Below are positions 23,076-35,400 of a stretch of 64,000 nucleotides of DNA, piece by piece. The stretch comes from Branchiostoma floridae (lineage: Eukaryota > Chordata > Leptocardii > Amphioxiformes > Branchiostomatidae), in the NCBI RefSeq assembly GCF_000003815.2, contig NC_049988.1, forward strand, positions 4,576,645 through 4,640,644, read 5' to 3'. The position numbers were made by a program, and so were the translations under genes. A model generated the notes under the pieces. It did no database searches, was not told where the DNA came from, and saw only the letters and a list, made by a program, of their open reading frames with translations. Within the stretch, counting starts at the first letter, position 1. Each line of letters opens with the position of its first letter.

Positions 23076-23535
23076 TAATTTACTATGGCGGTGCGCGTAA
23101 GTCCCCAGGCAAATCTAGGTTATTATCATTATTATATAATTACTCCAAATGGTTGCTCCAGGCTCCACCTTACCTACCGGCTATTTGGCATTTGAAGACA
23201 CAAACTACAAAGGCGGTACAGTGCGTCAGGTGAATGACATGTACTGATCTTTGCTTCTGACAGAACAATTATCCACTGATCTTTTAGATGACACGTAAGT
23301 ACAATGATATATTGTGAGATGGTCGTTACGAAATGTCATGCTTTGATTTGAAATTGCGACAAATTACTCGTGGTTACAAGACTTAGGACCCTATTATGAC
23401 TGGTTTGGCTTTTTTCTATGATGCCCTTTGCACGTAGTAGGCGTTAGTTCTCTATTGATGCAGCAGAGGCGATGTCTCTGTTCATCTGGTGGGGTGTGCA
23501 CGGATTTTTTTCTTCTCGTTATGAAATTAGTTAAC

Positions 23536-23933
23536 TCTCCCACTCACTCACTCACTCACTCACTCACTCACTCACTCACTCACTCACTCACTCACTCACT
23601 CACTCACTCACTCACTCACTCACTCACCCACTCACACTCCCACACACACACACTCACTCCCACTCACTCACTCACTCTCCCACTCACTCACTCACTCACT
23701 CACTCACTCACTCACTCACTCACTCACTCACTCACTCACTCACCCACTCACACTCCCACACACACTCACTCCCACTCACTCACTCACTCTCCCACTCACT
23801 CACTCACTCACTCACTCACTCACTCACTCACTCACTCTCCCACTCACTCACTCACTCACTATCTCACTCACTCACTATCTCATTCACTCACTCACTATCT
23901 CACTCACTCACTCACTCACTCACTCACTCACTT
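23536..23933. repeat. (ACTC)n tetranucleotide array 2
   Basis: A paralogue of the array at 22181-22513 within the next repeat unit. It is longer and has a duplicated internal higher-order block (acccactcacactcccacac), showing independent expansion after the unit was duplicated. Confidence 0.97.
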
Positions 23934-25425
23934 ACTCTTTTTTGTTGTCTTCTCAGTCACATTTTTTCATTTTGTATGATATCCCCAGCTCACACGCATC
24001 GAGGATGACCTTGTCAATCATCTCAAGGACATCACGTAATGCCCTTGATATAAAGTTCATATCAAATTAAGTTCATATCATATCCATGCCCTTGATATAA
24101 AGTTCAGATCATAGAAACTTCACTCTGAGCAGGGCATATTTCTTCAACATACAGAACTGTTTATTTGGTTTGTTTGATACATGCATAGTCATTGTGACTA
24201 TAGTAAAACTCAGACTTGGATCGACACAGTGTCATTTTGTCGGGCAAGAAAAGTTAAGTTGGTCGACATAATTTACTATGGCGGTGCGCGTAAGTCCCCA
24301 GGCAAATCTAGGTTATTATCATTATTATATAATTACTCCAAATGGTTGCCTTACCTACCGGCTATTTGGCATTTGAAGACACAAGCTACAAAGGCGGTAC
24401 AGTGCGTCAGGTGAATTACATGTACTGATCTTTGCTTATGACAGAACAATTATCCACTGATCTTTTAGATGACACGTAAGTACAATGATATATTGTGAGA
24501 TGGTCGTCACGAAATGTCAGGCTTTGATTTGAAAATCGGGACAAATTACTCGTGGTTAACAAGAATTAGGACCTTATTATGACTGGTTTGGCATTTTTCT
24601 ATGGTACGTTTCGCACCTAGTTGGTGTAAGTTGTCTATATTGATGCAACAGAGGCGATGTCTCTGTTAGTTCATATGGTGGAGTGTGCCTGGATTTTTTC
24701 TCCTCGTGATAAATAAGTGAGAGAAATTATAAAAAGTTGTTAATTCTCCCGCTACACACACACTATAATACGTACAAGTTCAAAAGTGAAAAGAGAAGCA
24801 GTATTGACATGATGTCATTGGTATCCATCTTAGCTATAGTATACACAGGATATTCCACAACTCGCTGGCCGCCATTTTGATGACGTAGGTATAGCCCCGA
24901 CAGACGACCATGTTTTTATCTTAAAGTCTCAATATTGTGAAGTCTTATTCGAAGCAAATTGCGCTTTGACTCCCAATACAAAAACATGGCATTTTCACTA
25001 GTTGCTTAAAATAATAGTTGTACATGCCGACCATTTTATGCTTGAACAAAACAATCTACAAACAAAACAATTGCCGCCGGCTGGTTTGTCGTCTTCCAAG
25101 TTTCAGGTCAATGACATGTACTGGTATTTAGTTCTGACAGAAGAATTCGCCACTGATCTTTTAGATGATACATATAAGCACAACTATATATCGTGAGATG
25201 ATCGTAACGAAATGTCAGGCAGGAATTTTTACATTGGGACCAATTGCTTGTGGTTGATATGGTTTAGGAGCTGAGTAAGGGTTGGCCATTTTTTTTGAAG
25301 ACCGTTTGTACCTAGTGGACGTAAGTCCTCCTTTCAGACAACCTGGGTGATCTTTCTGTGTTTGTATCTGGTGAGGTGAACAGAATTTTTTTCCAATTCC
25401 GGAAAAAGGTTTACATCTGGACGTT

Positions 25426-25671
25426 ATACTCCCGTTCCAGTAGGACGGTGCTCTCGCCGCGCTCTCTCTGCGACCTAAAATTTGACAGATCGCTCAACGA
25501 ATTCTATAGAAAAGAAACGAATCTTTTAACACTCTGTGTGTTTTGTTGTCTTCTCAGTCACACTTTTACGTTTTGTATGCTATACCCAGTGTGAAAGCGA
25601 ATGATACACATATCCTATTTAGGTCGCAGTGAGAGCGCAGTGTGAATGCTGTCTAGTGGAAAGGGGGCCTA
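25426..25671. mobile_element. MITE with GACGGCG...TCGCAGTGAGAG ends (copy 1)
   Basis: Palindromic ends: ccagtaggacggtgctctcg at left and, inverted, gcagtgtgaatgctgtctagtgg at right; the interior has tgttgtcttctcagtcacac. Further copies are at 43237-43481, 44250-44498 and 52263-52480, with a rearranged one near 28760-29043. Non-autonomous; superfamily not assigned. Confidence 0.75.
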
Positions 25672-25744
25672 AACCCCGACCTCCGACCCCAACCCAACAT
25701 TGTTATTATAGGATCTTATAGTGACTTGCGTACATGTGGTCCTG

Positions 25745-25985
25745 TGGAACAATAGGTAGGGTGTTCGATACATAATCCAGAGGTTTTGGGTTCGAATCCG
25801 TTCATTTGCCACCAATCTTGTGTCCTTGGAAAAAGCACATTACATGACTTTCCTCACTTGAAAATGAGTACCTAGCTACGGTTAGGGGTCGTCCCTCGGA
25901 TAGGACGTTAAATGGAGGTCCAGTGTTTGAAGAGAGCAACACTTTGAGCACGTTAAAGAGCCCATCACAATATCGAAAAGAGTAG
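25745..25985 (+). repeat. tRNA-derived SINE with conserved body
   Basis: A tRNA-like head ends in box B ggttcgaatcc (25789-25799). The body has tgtccttggaaaaagcac and atgactttcctcactt, then cggataggacgttaaatgg and aggtccagtgttt. The second body block is shared with the partial copies at 37740, 48780 and 56790 and with the 5S-headed SINE at 34.3-34.5 kb. Confidence 0.75.
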
Positions 25986-26318
25986 GGGTTCATAACAATA
26001 CAGTTCAATTGTCGTATTGAGGTCACCGGCAGCCTCCATGCAGACCCTTGCGATTCGGTCCAGCCGGGTGATAGTCGGCCCTATCAGAGGGTCTGCATGC
26101 TCTTTTACGTAAGGCGTAGGCAGCCAATTTTATTTCCCGTAATTCGTAGGGAAAACCATCTTATCTACGTAATTCGTAGCGAGGCGACCAAATTTAGCGT
26201 AATTGCCTTCCTTGATTTAGCGTAATACGTAGGGGGTTCTTTTAAATTCAGCGTAAATCGTTGTCGGAACTCCCCATCAGGACAGGGGTCATATGATGTA
26301 TGTACCCTGCACTCAAAC

Positions 26319-26541
26319 CGCACTTGTGTCAAGCTTGCGTCACTGCGGGGTTCGTTCACTGCGTCACTGTTTTGTTATTTTCTCCGATTTTTATCATCTA
26401 GATATTGCGTAATACGTAAGAGTACGACTTAGAAGACGACAAAATACAGAAAAAGAAAGAAAATTTGTTCTTTATCTGTGAAATTCGTATCTTTCGAACC
26501 CCGCAGTGACGCAAGCTTGACACAAGTGCGGTGGGAGCGCA
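26319..26541. mobile_element. Fold-back element with ~38-bp arms
   Basis: The arm ccgcacttgtgtcaagcttg continuing to gcgtcactgcggggttcg (26319-26356) is mirrored at 26498-26535. The roughly 140-bp loop contains gcgtaatacgtaag. Left of it (26105-26260) the short motif cgtaattcgtag is scattered four or more times. MITE-like. Confidence 0.7.
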
Positions 26542-26598
26542 CCTTTAGATAGGAAAGTCGTTTAAAGATAAGATCGGTGCCGACTTGTGTCTGCAAAG

Positions 26599-26770
26599 CG
26601 TCAGGTGAATGACATGTACTGATATTTTGCTCTGACAGAATAATTAGCCACTCACAGTCTAAGGACGTTACATCAGTTGATGTAACGTCCTTGGACTGTC
26701 AGAGCAAAATATCAGTACATGTCATTCACCTGTCCAAGGACGTTACATCAGTTGATGTAACGTCCTTGGG
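26599..26770. repeat. Inverted repeat with two short palindromes
   Basis: The arm tcaggtgaatgacatgtact... (26599-26639) recurs inverted at 26697-26733. Between and beside the arms sit two copies of a short palindrome (26661-26692 and 26734-26769) of the form aaggacgttacatca-gt-tgatgtaacgtcctt. Confidence 0.85.
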
Positions 26771-26910
26771 TGAAGTGAGGAAGGTCGTGTAAAGTGCTTT
26801 TCCCAAGGGCACAGAGTCGGGGCGGGGCACGGCGGGGATCGAACTCAGAACCTCTAGGTTCCGAGCCGAACGCTCTACCAGTTACGCCACGCCCGACGCC
26901 AAGAGGTTCG
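26750..26910 (-). repeat. tRNA-derived SINE (good head)
   Basis: The minus strand reads ggcgtaactggtagagcg (box A) and gagttcgatcccc (box B), spaced as in a tRNA, followed by gtgcccttgggaaaagcac and cacgaccttcctcacttc. The anticodon stem does not pair properly, so it is a SINE rather than a tRNA gene. Its continuation (cttcacccaggtgtaaaaat) is found displaced at 27008-27030, beyond another short palindrome. Confidence 0.8.
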
Positions 26911-27776
26911 AATGTGAAAATCCAAGACTGACATTTTCTAACCGTGATCATCGCAAGATAATAGTCCTCGTGAGTCATCTAGACTGTGCAAGGACGTTAC
27001 GTCCTTGCTTCACCCAGGTGTAAAAATGGGTACCTTCTGTCTGTACCGTGTATGTGGCACTGTTAATATAAGTTACTAAAACTTGAGTGCAGTGCCACAT
27101 TGTCCTCGTCTGTCCAAAAGCAAAATAGAAAAAAAGCCCTCTTGTTAGACATAGGTGGCATACGTTGAGAGTTATTTGCTGGATTGTCTGTTTGCCATAT
27201 CAACAAACTTGAACCCATGACTACTGTGCTATGGGCCAAACAATTTGCCGTTTCCTCACAGAACCCCCCCACAAGTCGTAACAAATCCGATGATCTCAGA
27301 GTGAAGACGTGCTTCATGTCACTTCATCGGGCCAGAAGAGTTAAGTTGGTCGACATGATTTAAAGTGCTCGTATAGTCCCGAGGCACAACTAGGTCTTTG
27401 GGGTAAGCTACTTCAAATGATTGTCCTACCTGCCGGCTACTTGACATTTGAAGACACAAACTACAAAAGCAGCACCGACTTGTGTCTGCAAAGCGTTAGC
27501 CGAATGATAGGTACTGATATTTGGTTCTGACAGAATAATTAGCCACTCACAGTCTAGATGATTCACGAGGACCATTATCTTGCGATGATTGTTACAAAAT
27601 GTCAGTGGATTAGACCCCGTTGCAGTCTTCGGAACGGGGCTTGGAGGGTGGGGGGTGGGTGGAGGCGTTAGTCCGCGATTTTCAACGTTGGCTGGGTTCT
27701 CTTGTGCCGTAAAGGGAGTTTGCCGAGGAAGGGAGTTTGCTGTGAAAGGGAGTTTGCCGTGATAGAGAGTTTCGGA

Positions 27777-28220
27777 TGGGAAAAACTTTTTAGGGAGCGT
27801 AGCTGTCGACTTTGACATCTTTGATGCCATCATTCTACAACTTTACTGGCCGCCATCTTGATGACGTCACTCCTAGGTTGTGCGCCGTGTATAAGCTTCT
27901 CCAAAGGAAAGACCAACTATAAGCAAGGAGCTTTTATCTATAAGATACTCGCATTCAGACCAAAGTTTGCAAACGATATTCCATTACTTATAAATCTGGT
28001 CTCTGTTTTCGACATGAAGACTTTTTTGTAACTTCGTGCTGTGTGGTGATATGTACTGTTGGTCCTAGCCTTGATTTCGTGATTGATAGTGCTTGCTACG
28101 AGTATCATAGTTCATCACAGTGCCATTCTTCATTCGCAAATTGGCTCTGAGTCATTGCAAGCCAGAAGCCCGCGGCGCAACATGTACAGACGTAAAACAC
28201 AAATTTACAAGTAGAAACAG
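27777..28220 (+). repeat. Dispersed repeat, second copy at 51570-51985
   Basis: The segment from tagggagcgtagctg through ggccgccatcttgatgacgt and tagccttgatttc to acagacgtaaaacacaa is repeated in the same orientation at 51570-51985, just left of block C. Its right part recurs at 43757-43915 at the turning point of the inverted duplication. No coding potential. Confidence 0.75.
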
Positions 28221-28759
28221 TAACAGAACTTATCGGGCCAGAAAAGTTAAGTTGGTCGAGATAATCTAAGGTGCGCGTATAGTCTCGAGTCAAAAACTAG
28301 TTAATCATAATTGACATAAAATTGCTACTTCAAATGATTCCCCTACCTGCCGGCTACTTGGCATTTGAAGGCAAAAACTGCAAAAGCAGCACCGACTGTA
28401 CTGGTATTTGGATCTGACAGAATAATTAGCCACTCAGAGTCTAGATGATTCACGAGGACCATTATCTTGCGATAATTGTTACGAAATGTCAGTCTTGTTT
28501 TTACATTCGAACCTCTTGTTATTAGGTGGCATACGTGTAGAGTTATTTGCTGGATTGTATGTTTGTCACAGCACTATTGATATCTAGTTGGCACATAAGT
28601 TCTCTTATCAGACGAAGAGGCGCTCCAGGTTTTGCGGACGGACCTAGTGGGGTGTGCATAGTTTTCATCCCAGGGCACAATAACGTCCTACTGGTTGTTC
28701 ACATCAACACACACACACACACACACACACACACTGTGACTCGTTGCTCGTCATTTAGA

Positions 28760-29043
28760 TCACCAGTAAAAGTTTAACTTCAAAGACAACAAAATATACA
28801 AAACGTCAAAAAATTCGTTCTTTACCTCTAAATTTTGTTTAGTAATATTTCGAATCTTTGGTACTTCATATAAAGATACTGACATCTGAGTTTTTGTCGC
28901 GCTGAGAGCGCGCTGGGGGGGGGGGGGGCGTAAAAATTCCACAACAGCGGATTTTCTGGCGTCTCAGCGCTCTCACTTCGCTCTGGCCAATTTTCCATCG
29001 CAGCGAGAGAGCGACGAGAGCGCCGTCAAGTGGAAAGAGGGCC
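28760..29043. mobile_element. Rearranged MITE with poly-G tract
   Basis: The right end gagagcgccgtcaagtgg matches the GACGGCG MITE family (copy at 25426), but the interior is rearranged and holds a run of more than ten G at about 28914-28928. It lies about 400 bp upstream of the NIDO-lectin A start codon. Confidence 0.5.
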
Positions 29044-29417
29044 CACGGCTAAGCAGAAAAACAAGTTACGTAGCAAACAAACAACAGCGTTCAAATGCAG
29101 TGATGACTTATGCATAAAATTATGAAAAGGTCATGTAAACGAATAAAAAATAGGGGCGATCTGCCTATTTTTATAAATATGAAGTACTTGTAATACGCCA
29201 TAAGTCAATTTATTGTCATTCTTTAGTCATTAGCGACTATTTGTCATACTGATAAATCATAAAATACAGATTAACGTTGGTCTTTTGTGAATATCCGAGT
29301 ACGCTTTCCTCAAAGACACCCCTTGGTTATTTTCCCGGAATGATACGTGCCAAAAACGTTTCTGGGGTCGTCTGTTCACTGAAGTCACATTCAACTTCAG
29401 AACAGCGAATAGACAAG

Positions 29418-32400
29418 ATGCGACAGTTTCTTCTGACCGCGTGTCTGCTGGCTTCCCTGGCGGTGGCTTCGGCTCAAGTAGGTTTACGTTTTGTCTTCCC
29501 TTTGTCCTTGTTAACTCCACCACTTCCCACTACTTCTTTAACAACCTGTTACTGGAAATTAAAAGTATCAAGTTCGAAAAGACGTAATCCTTTGTGCAAA
29601 AGAAATGCATAATTTTTGCCACTTGGAATTTACATAGTTAAGGACCCCCAAAGGGACCAACTTGGGCATTTTGATCGAATTTATGCTAGAAACACACAAA
29701 AAAAGGTGACATGTATCAGACCAAGGTGGAATCTACAAACTATCTTAAATTAAAGAAATATTTGCCGGCTAGTTCGAGTTTTACGCCTACTTCTATTCTT
29801 GTGCTCGAGTAAATGGACAAAAGGAACGCAGAACACAGATTTTGCCAATGGTTACATGGTTAAGGACCCCAAAGTGACCAACTTTGCCGTTTTGTTTGAA
29901 TTTATTAGAGAAACACAAAGAGAAAGGTGGTATGTATCAGACCAGTAAATAATCTACAAACATCTCGCAAGAAAGAGATATTTGCCGGCTACTTCCCGTT
30001 TTACGCCTACTTTTATTCTGGCGCTCAAATTGGCGACACGGCAACACACCTCTTACATGGGGGGGGGGGGGGTCAGCGTGATTAACTTTGCTGTTTTGTT
30101 AGAATTTATTAGAGAAACAACAAGGGAAAGGTGATGTGTATGACAGACTAGGAAATAATGTACATATATCTCGCAAGAAAGAGATATTTTATCGGCTACT
30201 TCGAGTTTTACGCTCACTTTTATTCTGGCGCTCAAATTGGCGACACGGCAACACACCTCTTACAATGGGGATTTACATGTTTAAGGATACCAGCGTGATT
30301 AACTTTGCCGTTTTGTTTGAATTTATATAAGAGAAACACAAAGAGAAAGGTGACATGTATCAGACCAGGAAATAATCTACAAATATCTCGCAAGAAGGCG
30401 ATATTTGCCGGCCACTTCCCGTTTTACGCCTACTTTTATTCTGGCGCTCAAGTAAATATATGGGCGACACGGCCCCTTCACACGAGAGCAAGAATAAGCC
30501 GGAATGCCGTCAGACGGAAACTTCTTTTCTATTGCTGGGAATTCGTAGTGTATTCTAGAAATTCTCACTGCATTCCAGATATTTGTGCCCGTTCTTTTGG
30601 CTGGCCTGAAAGTTTTTGACATGCTGAAACTTTCGAGGTGCGTTTGAAGTGGAGAACGGCATTCAACGTGTATTCTAAGTTTATTTTAACTATTCTAACT
30701 GCAGTATGACTGTACGCAAGAAGCTATATGGACTGTTATTAATTTGATATGAGGTTTGAACTATTAAAAAAACAGGGCGCTGTCTGTAGTTATTGGATTC
30801 CCTGACAGCTTTGTTAGACAAATTCAGTGAGAGAAAAAATCTTCAACAGAAAATTCATTTTTTTTTATTTAGACAGCAAAGTTTGAGTCTAGTGAAACTT
30901 ACCCCTTAGGCCGTATAGGACGACTCCAAAGGTATTCGTTATGTAATAATAATGAGCTAATTTTCTCGTGCGACCACTGTTCATAATTATGCTCCAAGGG
31001 GAAAATTGTCTACGTAGTTTGACATTTCTTCCACCCGGCAGATTCGAGTGGCCGGTCACGGGTGGAAGAAAGGTGAATGCCTCTGGTTTCCTTGGCCTTT
31101 CCTTGGTGTCCTTGCTGAAAGCGTTCAGGCTGTACATTGTAGGCGTGTCGCCCGTACTGGCACGCACGTGCACGTTCGAATCCACAGCCCGATGGCTGCA
31201 CGTTTTGCCTGCACGTAAATATAAAGTTCTACGGCGTGTCTACGTACTCCAAAATTCGTCAGATTCTCTACGAGTTCGTACGGAGGCGGTACTTACCACT
31301 TACGGATCCCAAAAAATTGCCCACGTTTTTGGCACGTAAACAGCACATATTTGCACGTACGCCACACGGTACGGCGAGTTGTGCCCTTAGCTGAACAGTA
31401 ATTACATGTGCCTTTGTCTGGTCCTACATGCGTCATAGGTAAACTTTTGAATTTCCAGTTGAGCAGGGTAAGACCATGCGTGATTTTCGTACCGCCAGTA
31501 CCCCCTTTGTTCAGCTGTCTGAAGGACTTATGATTGATAATCGTACTTGAATTAATTGAAATATGATTTGACAAGTAGCCGTTTTAACAGATGACAATTG
31601 CTGACCAATGTGAACACTGCCCGAGGAAAGCATATGCTACACAATGTTGCTACTCTTCTTGAACAGCCTATCGTTAGCCATCGGGGATCACTTCGGTACT
31701 GGTAGTTTCCTCCCCCGCCGATGTATATTATCGCTCTCCGGGTAATTTTACGGGGTGGATTCAAGTATGACTGTATTGTAAAAGACAGTACGAGAAAGTT
31801 GCAATAGTTTGACAAGGCCTATAAGATACTCCTGTGAGTGGGTATTTATCCAGATTATCTTTTCTAAAAAAATAAAAATGCTTCAAATTTTGAACGTAAA
31901 ATCTGGTACGAAATACCCTGGGGGCCATCCGAGATCGGGCAGCTAGGACAGTTTATTCGGTGGCCAAAGACAGTCAGGCCCACCGAGCTCCTATTAGCGC
32001 CCCGGAGAGTTTGAGCCCGATTAGGTCCACCTGCCCTTCGGGCTTAAACTCCCCCGGATCGCTAATGTGAGGTCGGCGAGCTGGCTGCCTTGGCTCCCCG
32101 AACAAAATTGGCTAGCTCCCTCGCTGGCTACCCGGTCCTGTCTGGCTCCCAGGGTAGGCACGAAAGAATTTTTTATAGTTCCATAGGTAAGTTATAAAAC
32201 CTGCTGTTCAACAAGATCTCCTCAGCAATACTGACGAAAGACAGTGGATGCTACCTCAAATAGAAATGTCTGAACGTTTTCAAAACCATGCTGCTCAGGA
32301 CAGATAAGAATTTTGTCCATTCTGTCACTTTTGACGGACAGAAGTCGGCGCATAAAAATATAGACAGAATTTAAAATTTTGGAAAGATATCCACATAATC

Positions 32401-35400
32401 AGCATGTATTTTCTTACTACAGGCCAGGTATTTTCAACATGCAAGATTGCAAGTTCAGAATATTTTTTACGTGCAAATCTCGAAAATTACGTGCAAATTG
32501 TTAAGTATGTGTATTTCAAACCCAGTCACAAATGAAATCATCGGACCATTTCTAGTTATTTGACGCCAAATGGCAAGTTCTCAGAGATGATTATAAACAA
32601 GAAAGCTCCTGAAAAAAGCTGCCCGGTGCGTATTTTGGAAAAAGCCTGGATGTTAAACAAAATCACATGAAAAAAAAGAGTTTTTAAACATCGAATTACT
32701 GAATTGGTCTGTCTTCTATTAAAAAAAACATTACATGAGATTTGTCTAACAAAGAAAAAAAATTGTAACAAGTGGGGTTCGAACCCTCTCTGCCACTTTG
32801 ACTTGATTAGGTATTCAGGCGTATAGAAGGGCTATTAGAAGGATTTGGTTAAATCGACCGGTCCATGCATGCGACCATTGAAGGGTTGAACGAACGTTAA
32901 CGGCTTCTCTCGCTTCAAAGCTACGCACCGGCAAAAAAAAGTGATCGGTCTCAATTGCCTTTCAGATAACCCCAGTGACCAATGCAGCCTTCTACCCCTA
33001 CGGACCGAATACTACGGACATTCTGGACCCACCCGGTGACGACGGCACATCGGGGGCAGTGAGTTTGACCACCGCATTTCCATTTTTTGGAAATACCTAC
33101 AATGAACTCTTTGTAAGTCCATTCATACCCTTCTAGATAGAGCAACATGCTTAAAGCACAGGTAATGATGGATTGATACAATCGACTGTTTGTTGGAGTT
33201 TGTAACAAATTAGATGTTACAAATTGCAGACATATTTGATTCACTAAACAGTTCCACAATTATATCCAGATACCTTTAAAATAGAAATGTACAGATGGAG
33301 AGTTAAGATTTTGTTCCCTTAAAGGGAAAAATATTACCTCCAAATGTAGGTTTAGTGCAGGTAGAATTAGAGCTGTGCAGGTATGTCTGGTGTCTACCTG
33401 CACCTAACCTGTACTGGTACATGCATATACTGTTTTTTTTTTTCAATACAAAAATGCCCTATGATGTAGGTGTATGTGGCATGGATTGTTATTAGCTGCA
33501 TAGACTCCTACCACATATTAAGAAAAAATAGCAATGGTTCCTCAACAATTATAGTATGATCCATACTTCCTAAATTCAGAGTTGTGCAGGTAAAATGTAT
33601 TAAGTGCAGGTAACATTGAAAATTACAGTGCAGGTATGCAGAAAAAAGCATTTCGAGCCCTGCTGCCTTTGTTTTCCCCAGGTGAATACCAATGGTGACA
33701 TCTCCTTCGGGGGCGCGGTAACGGGGTTCACACCAACCGCCTTCCCCGTGACTAACAACAGGGTCCTCGCCGTGTACTTCACCGACATCAAGACCAGCAA
33801 TGGAGGTCGCTCTGGTTACATCTACCGTCGGGAAACAACCGATGCCGCCATATTGGCCAGAGCAACCACGGACATCCAGACAGCCTTACCCGCCGACCAT
33901 GGAAGCTTCGAGGCGACCTGGGTCTACATCGCTACCTGGCATGAAGTTTCAATCTTTGGAGCAGGCGGAGCTGGTCTTAATCTTGTGAGTCCATAAAAAG
34001 TCTTTGTTGCCGATTCATTGCATGCAAATGGGACTCATATATAAGATATGCTAAAACACCTTACCTCTGCACAGCCACGTAGGAAGGTGAATAGTTAAAG
34101 GTTAATGACCCGCATTCCTTCGGTGTATATGGTGCCATAATTCATGGGGTAGGGGGGTCCTATAACCACCAAATAAACGACCGAGGCCACGTTATTATCA
34201 TATGAACATTGTCATATATATAGCCGTGACGACTTGACTCCGCGCTACGGACGGCACATTACGTTATATAATAATAATATCGGGTGTATTTTGCAGCCAG
34301 TAGGTACCCAAAGTGTGGGTTATGAGGCTGTTTAACGTGGTCGAGGCACCTCCTCGAGCACGGGACCCCCGTTTTACGTCCCTCCCGGAAGACGATTTCG
34401 TGGAAAGCTTCGTGAGGCTACAGCAATCCGGACGTCCTTGGTTGGGGGACTCCCATCCAAGAACTGTCCGGACCGCGCGTTGCTTAACTTCCGAGATCGA
34501 GGGATCGGGTGTACCAACGCATAGACGAGACGAAGTTTTTGTTCTTCCTCACACGGCGCCCATTGTTTCCGAAACTACTTACCTGTGTAGCCGTATCGCC
34601 ACTGTTTGAGATCTATTTCTATGTTTGTTCGTCTTCAATACCGCGCGCCATTTTGGTATTATACCCATCGTTCCAAACATCTGGGCGATTCCACTTACAA
34701 TGGGGATGGCACGAATTTTATTTTCTGTTCTTCCGCTATAAGTTCCGCTTGTATTGATGCCGTATATATTTGATAATGTGTTTCTCGCAGATTAGTTACT
34801 AAGGTTATGTCAAGACGGTAAACATCTTCTTCAAGGAAGAAATGTGTTACAAATGTTGTTACACGTGTTACTCCCGGCCTGCATAATGGTATTGTCCAAC
34901 AAGTCATTAAGTAGGCTACTAGTATTTGGCAATATAATGCACGTGAATAACGCGCCCTAATAACATGAAATGCGGCCTTCTGATTGGTCGACATCGCCTT
35001 GCTATATCATAATGTTTGTTTTGTTTGCTTTTCCTCTAGCGGAACACGTTCCAACTGGTGCTGATTTCGGATGGCTGTAAGTCCTTCACCCTGTTTAACT
35101 ACGACCAGATCCAGTTCCTACAAGGGAGCACCAACGGTGGAGATGGGACAACTGGTACAGGGCCGAACCCAGCGCAGGTAGGGAAACAACATTGACTAGA
35201 AGTTCGGTACTGGGCCGAACCCAGCGCAGGTAGGGAAACATCATTGACTAGAAGTTCGGTACTGGGCCGAACCCAGCGCAGGTAGGGAAACAACATTGAC
35301 TAGAAGTTCAGTACAGGGCCGAACCCAGCGTAGGTAGCGAAACAACAGTGATTAGAAGTTCGGTACAGGGCCGAACCCAGCGCAGGTAGGGAAACAACAT

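Larger units (their letters stand above)
20960..28600 (+). repeat. Array of degenerate ~1.2-1.4 kb repeat units
   Basis: Two marker sequences recur in fixed order. The gtcaatgacatgtactg...gatgacacgtaagtacaatg marker is near 20966, 21865, 23230, 24414, 25108, 26600 and 27498. The agttaagttggtcgacataa marker is near 21335, 22850, 24253, 27340 and 28247. Units starting near 21865 and 23230 are almost identical over more than 1 kb including their tetranucleotide arrays; the others are eroded and interrupted by MITEs, SINEs and palindromes. No coding exon or transposase is visible. This is either an old tandem duplication of non-coding DNA or an unnamed element. Confidence 0.7.

Noticed and set aside
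26820-26905. Functional tRNA gene (minus strand)
   Set aside because: Boxes A and B are good, but acceptor and anticodon stems do not pair and a SINE body follows.
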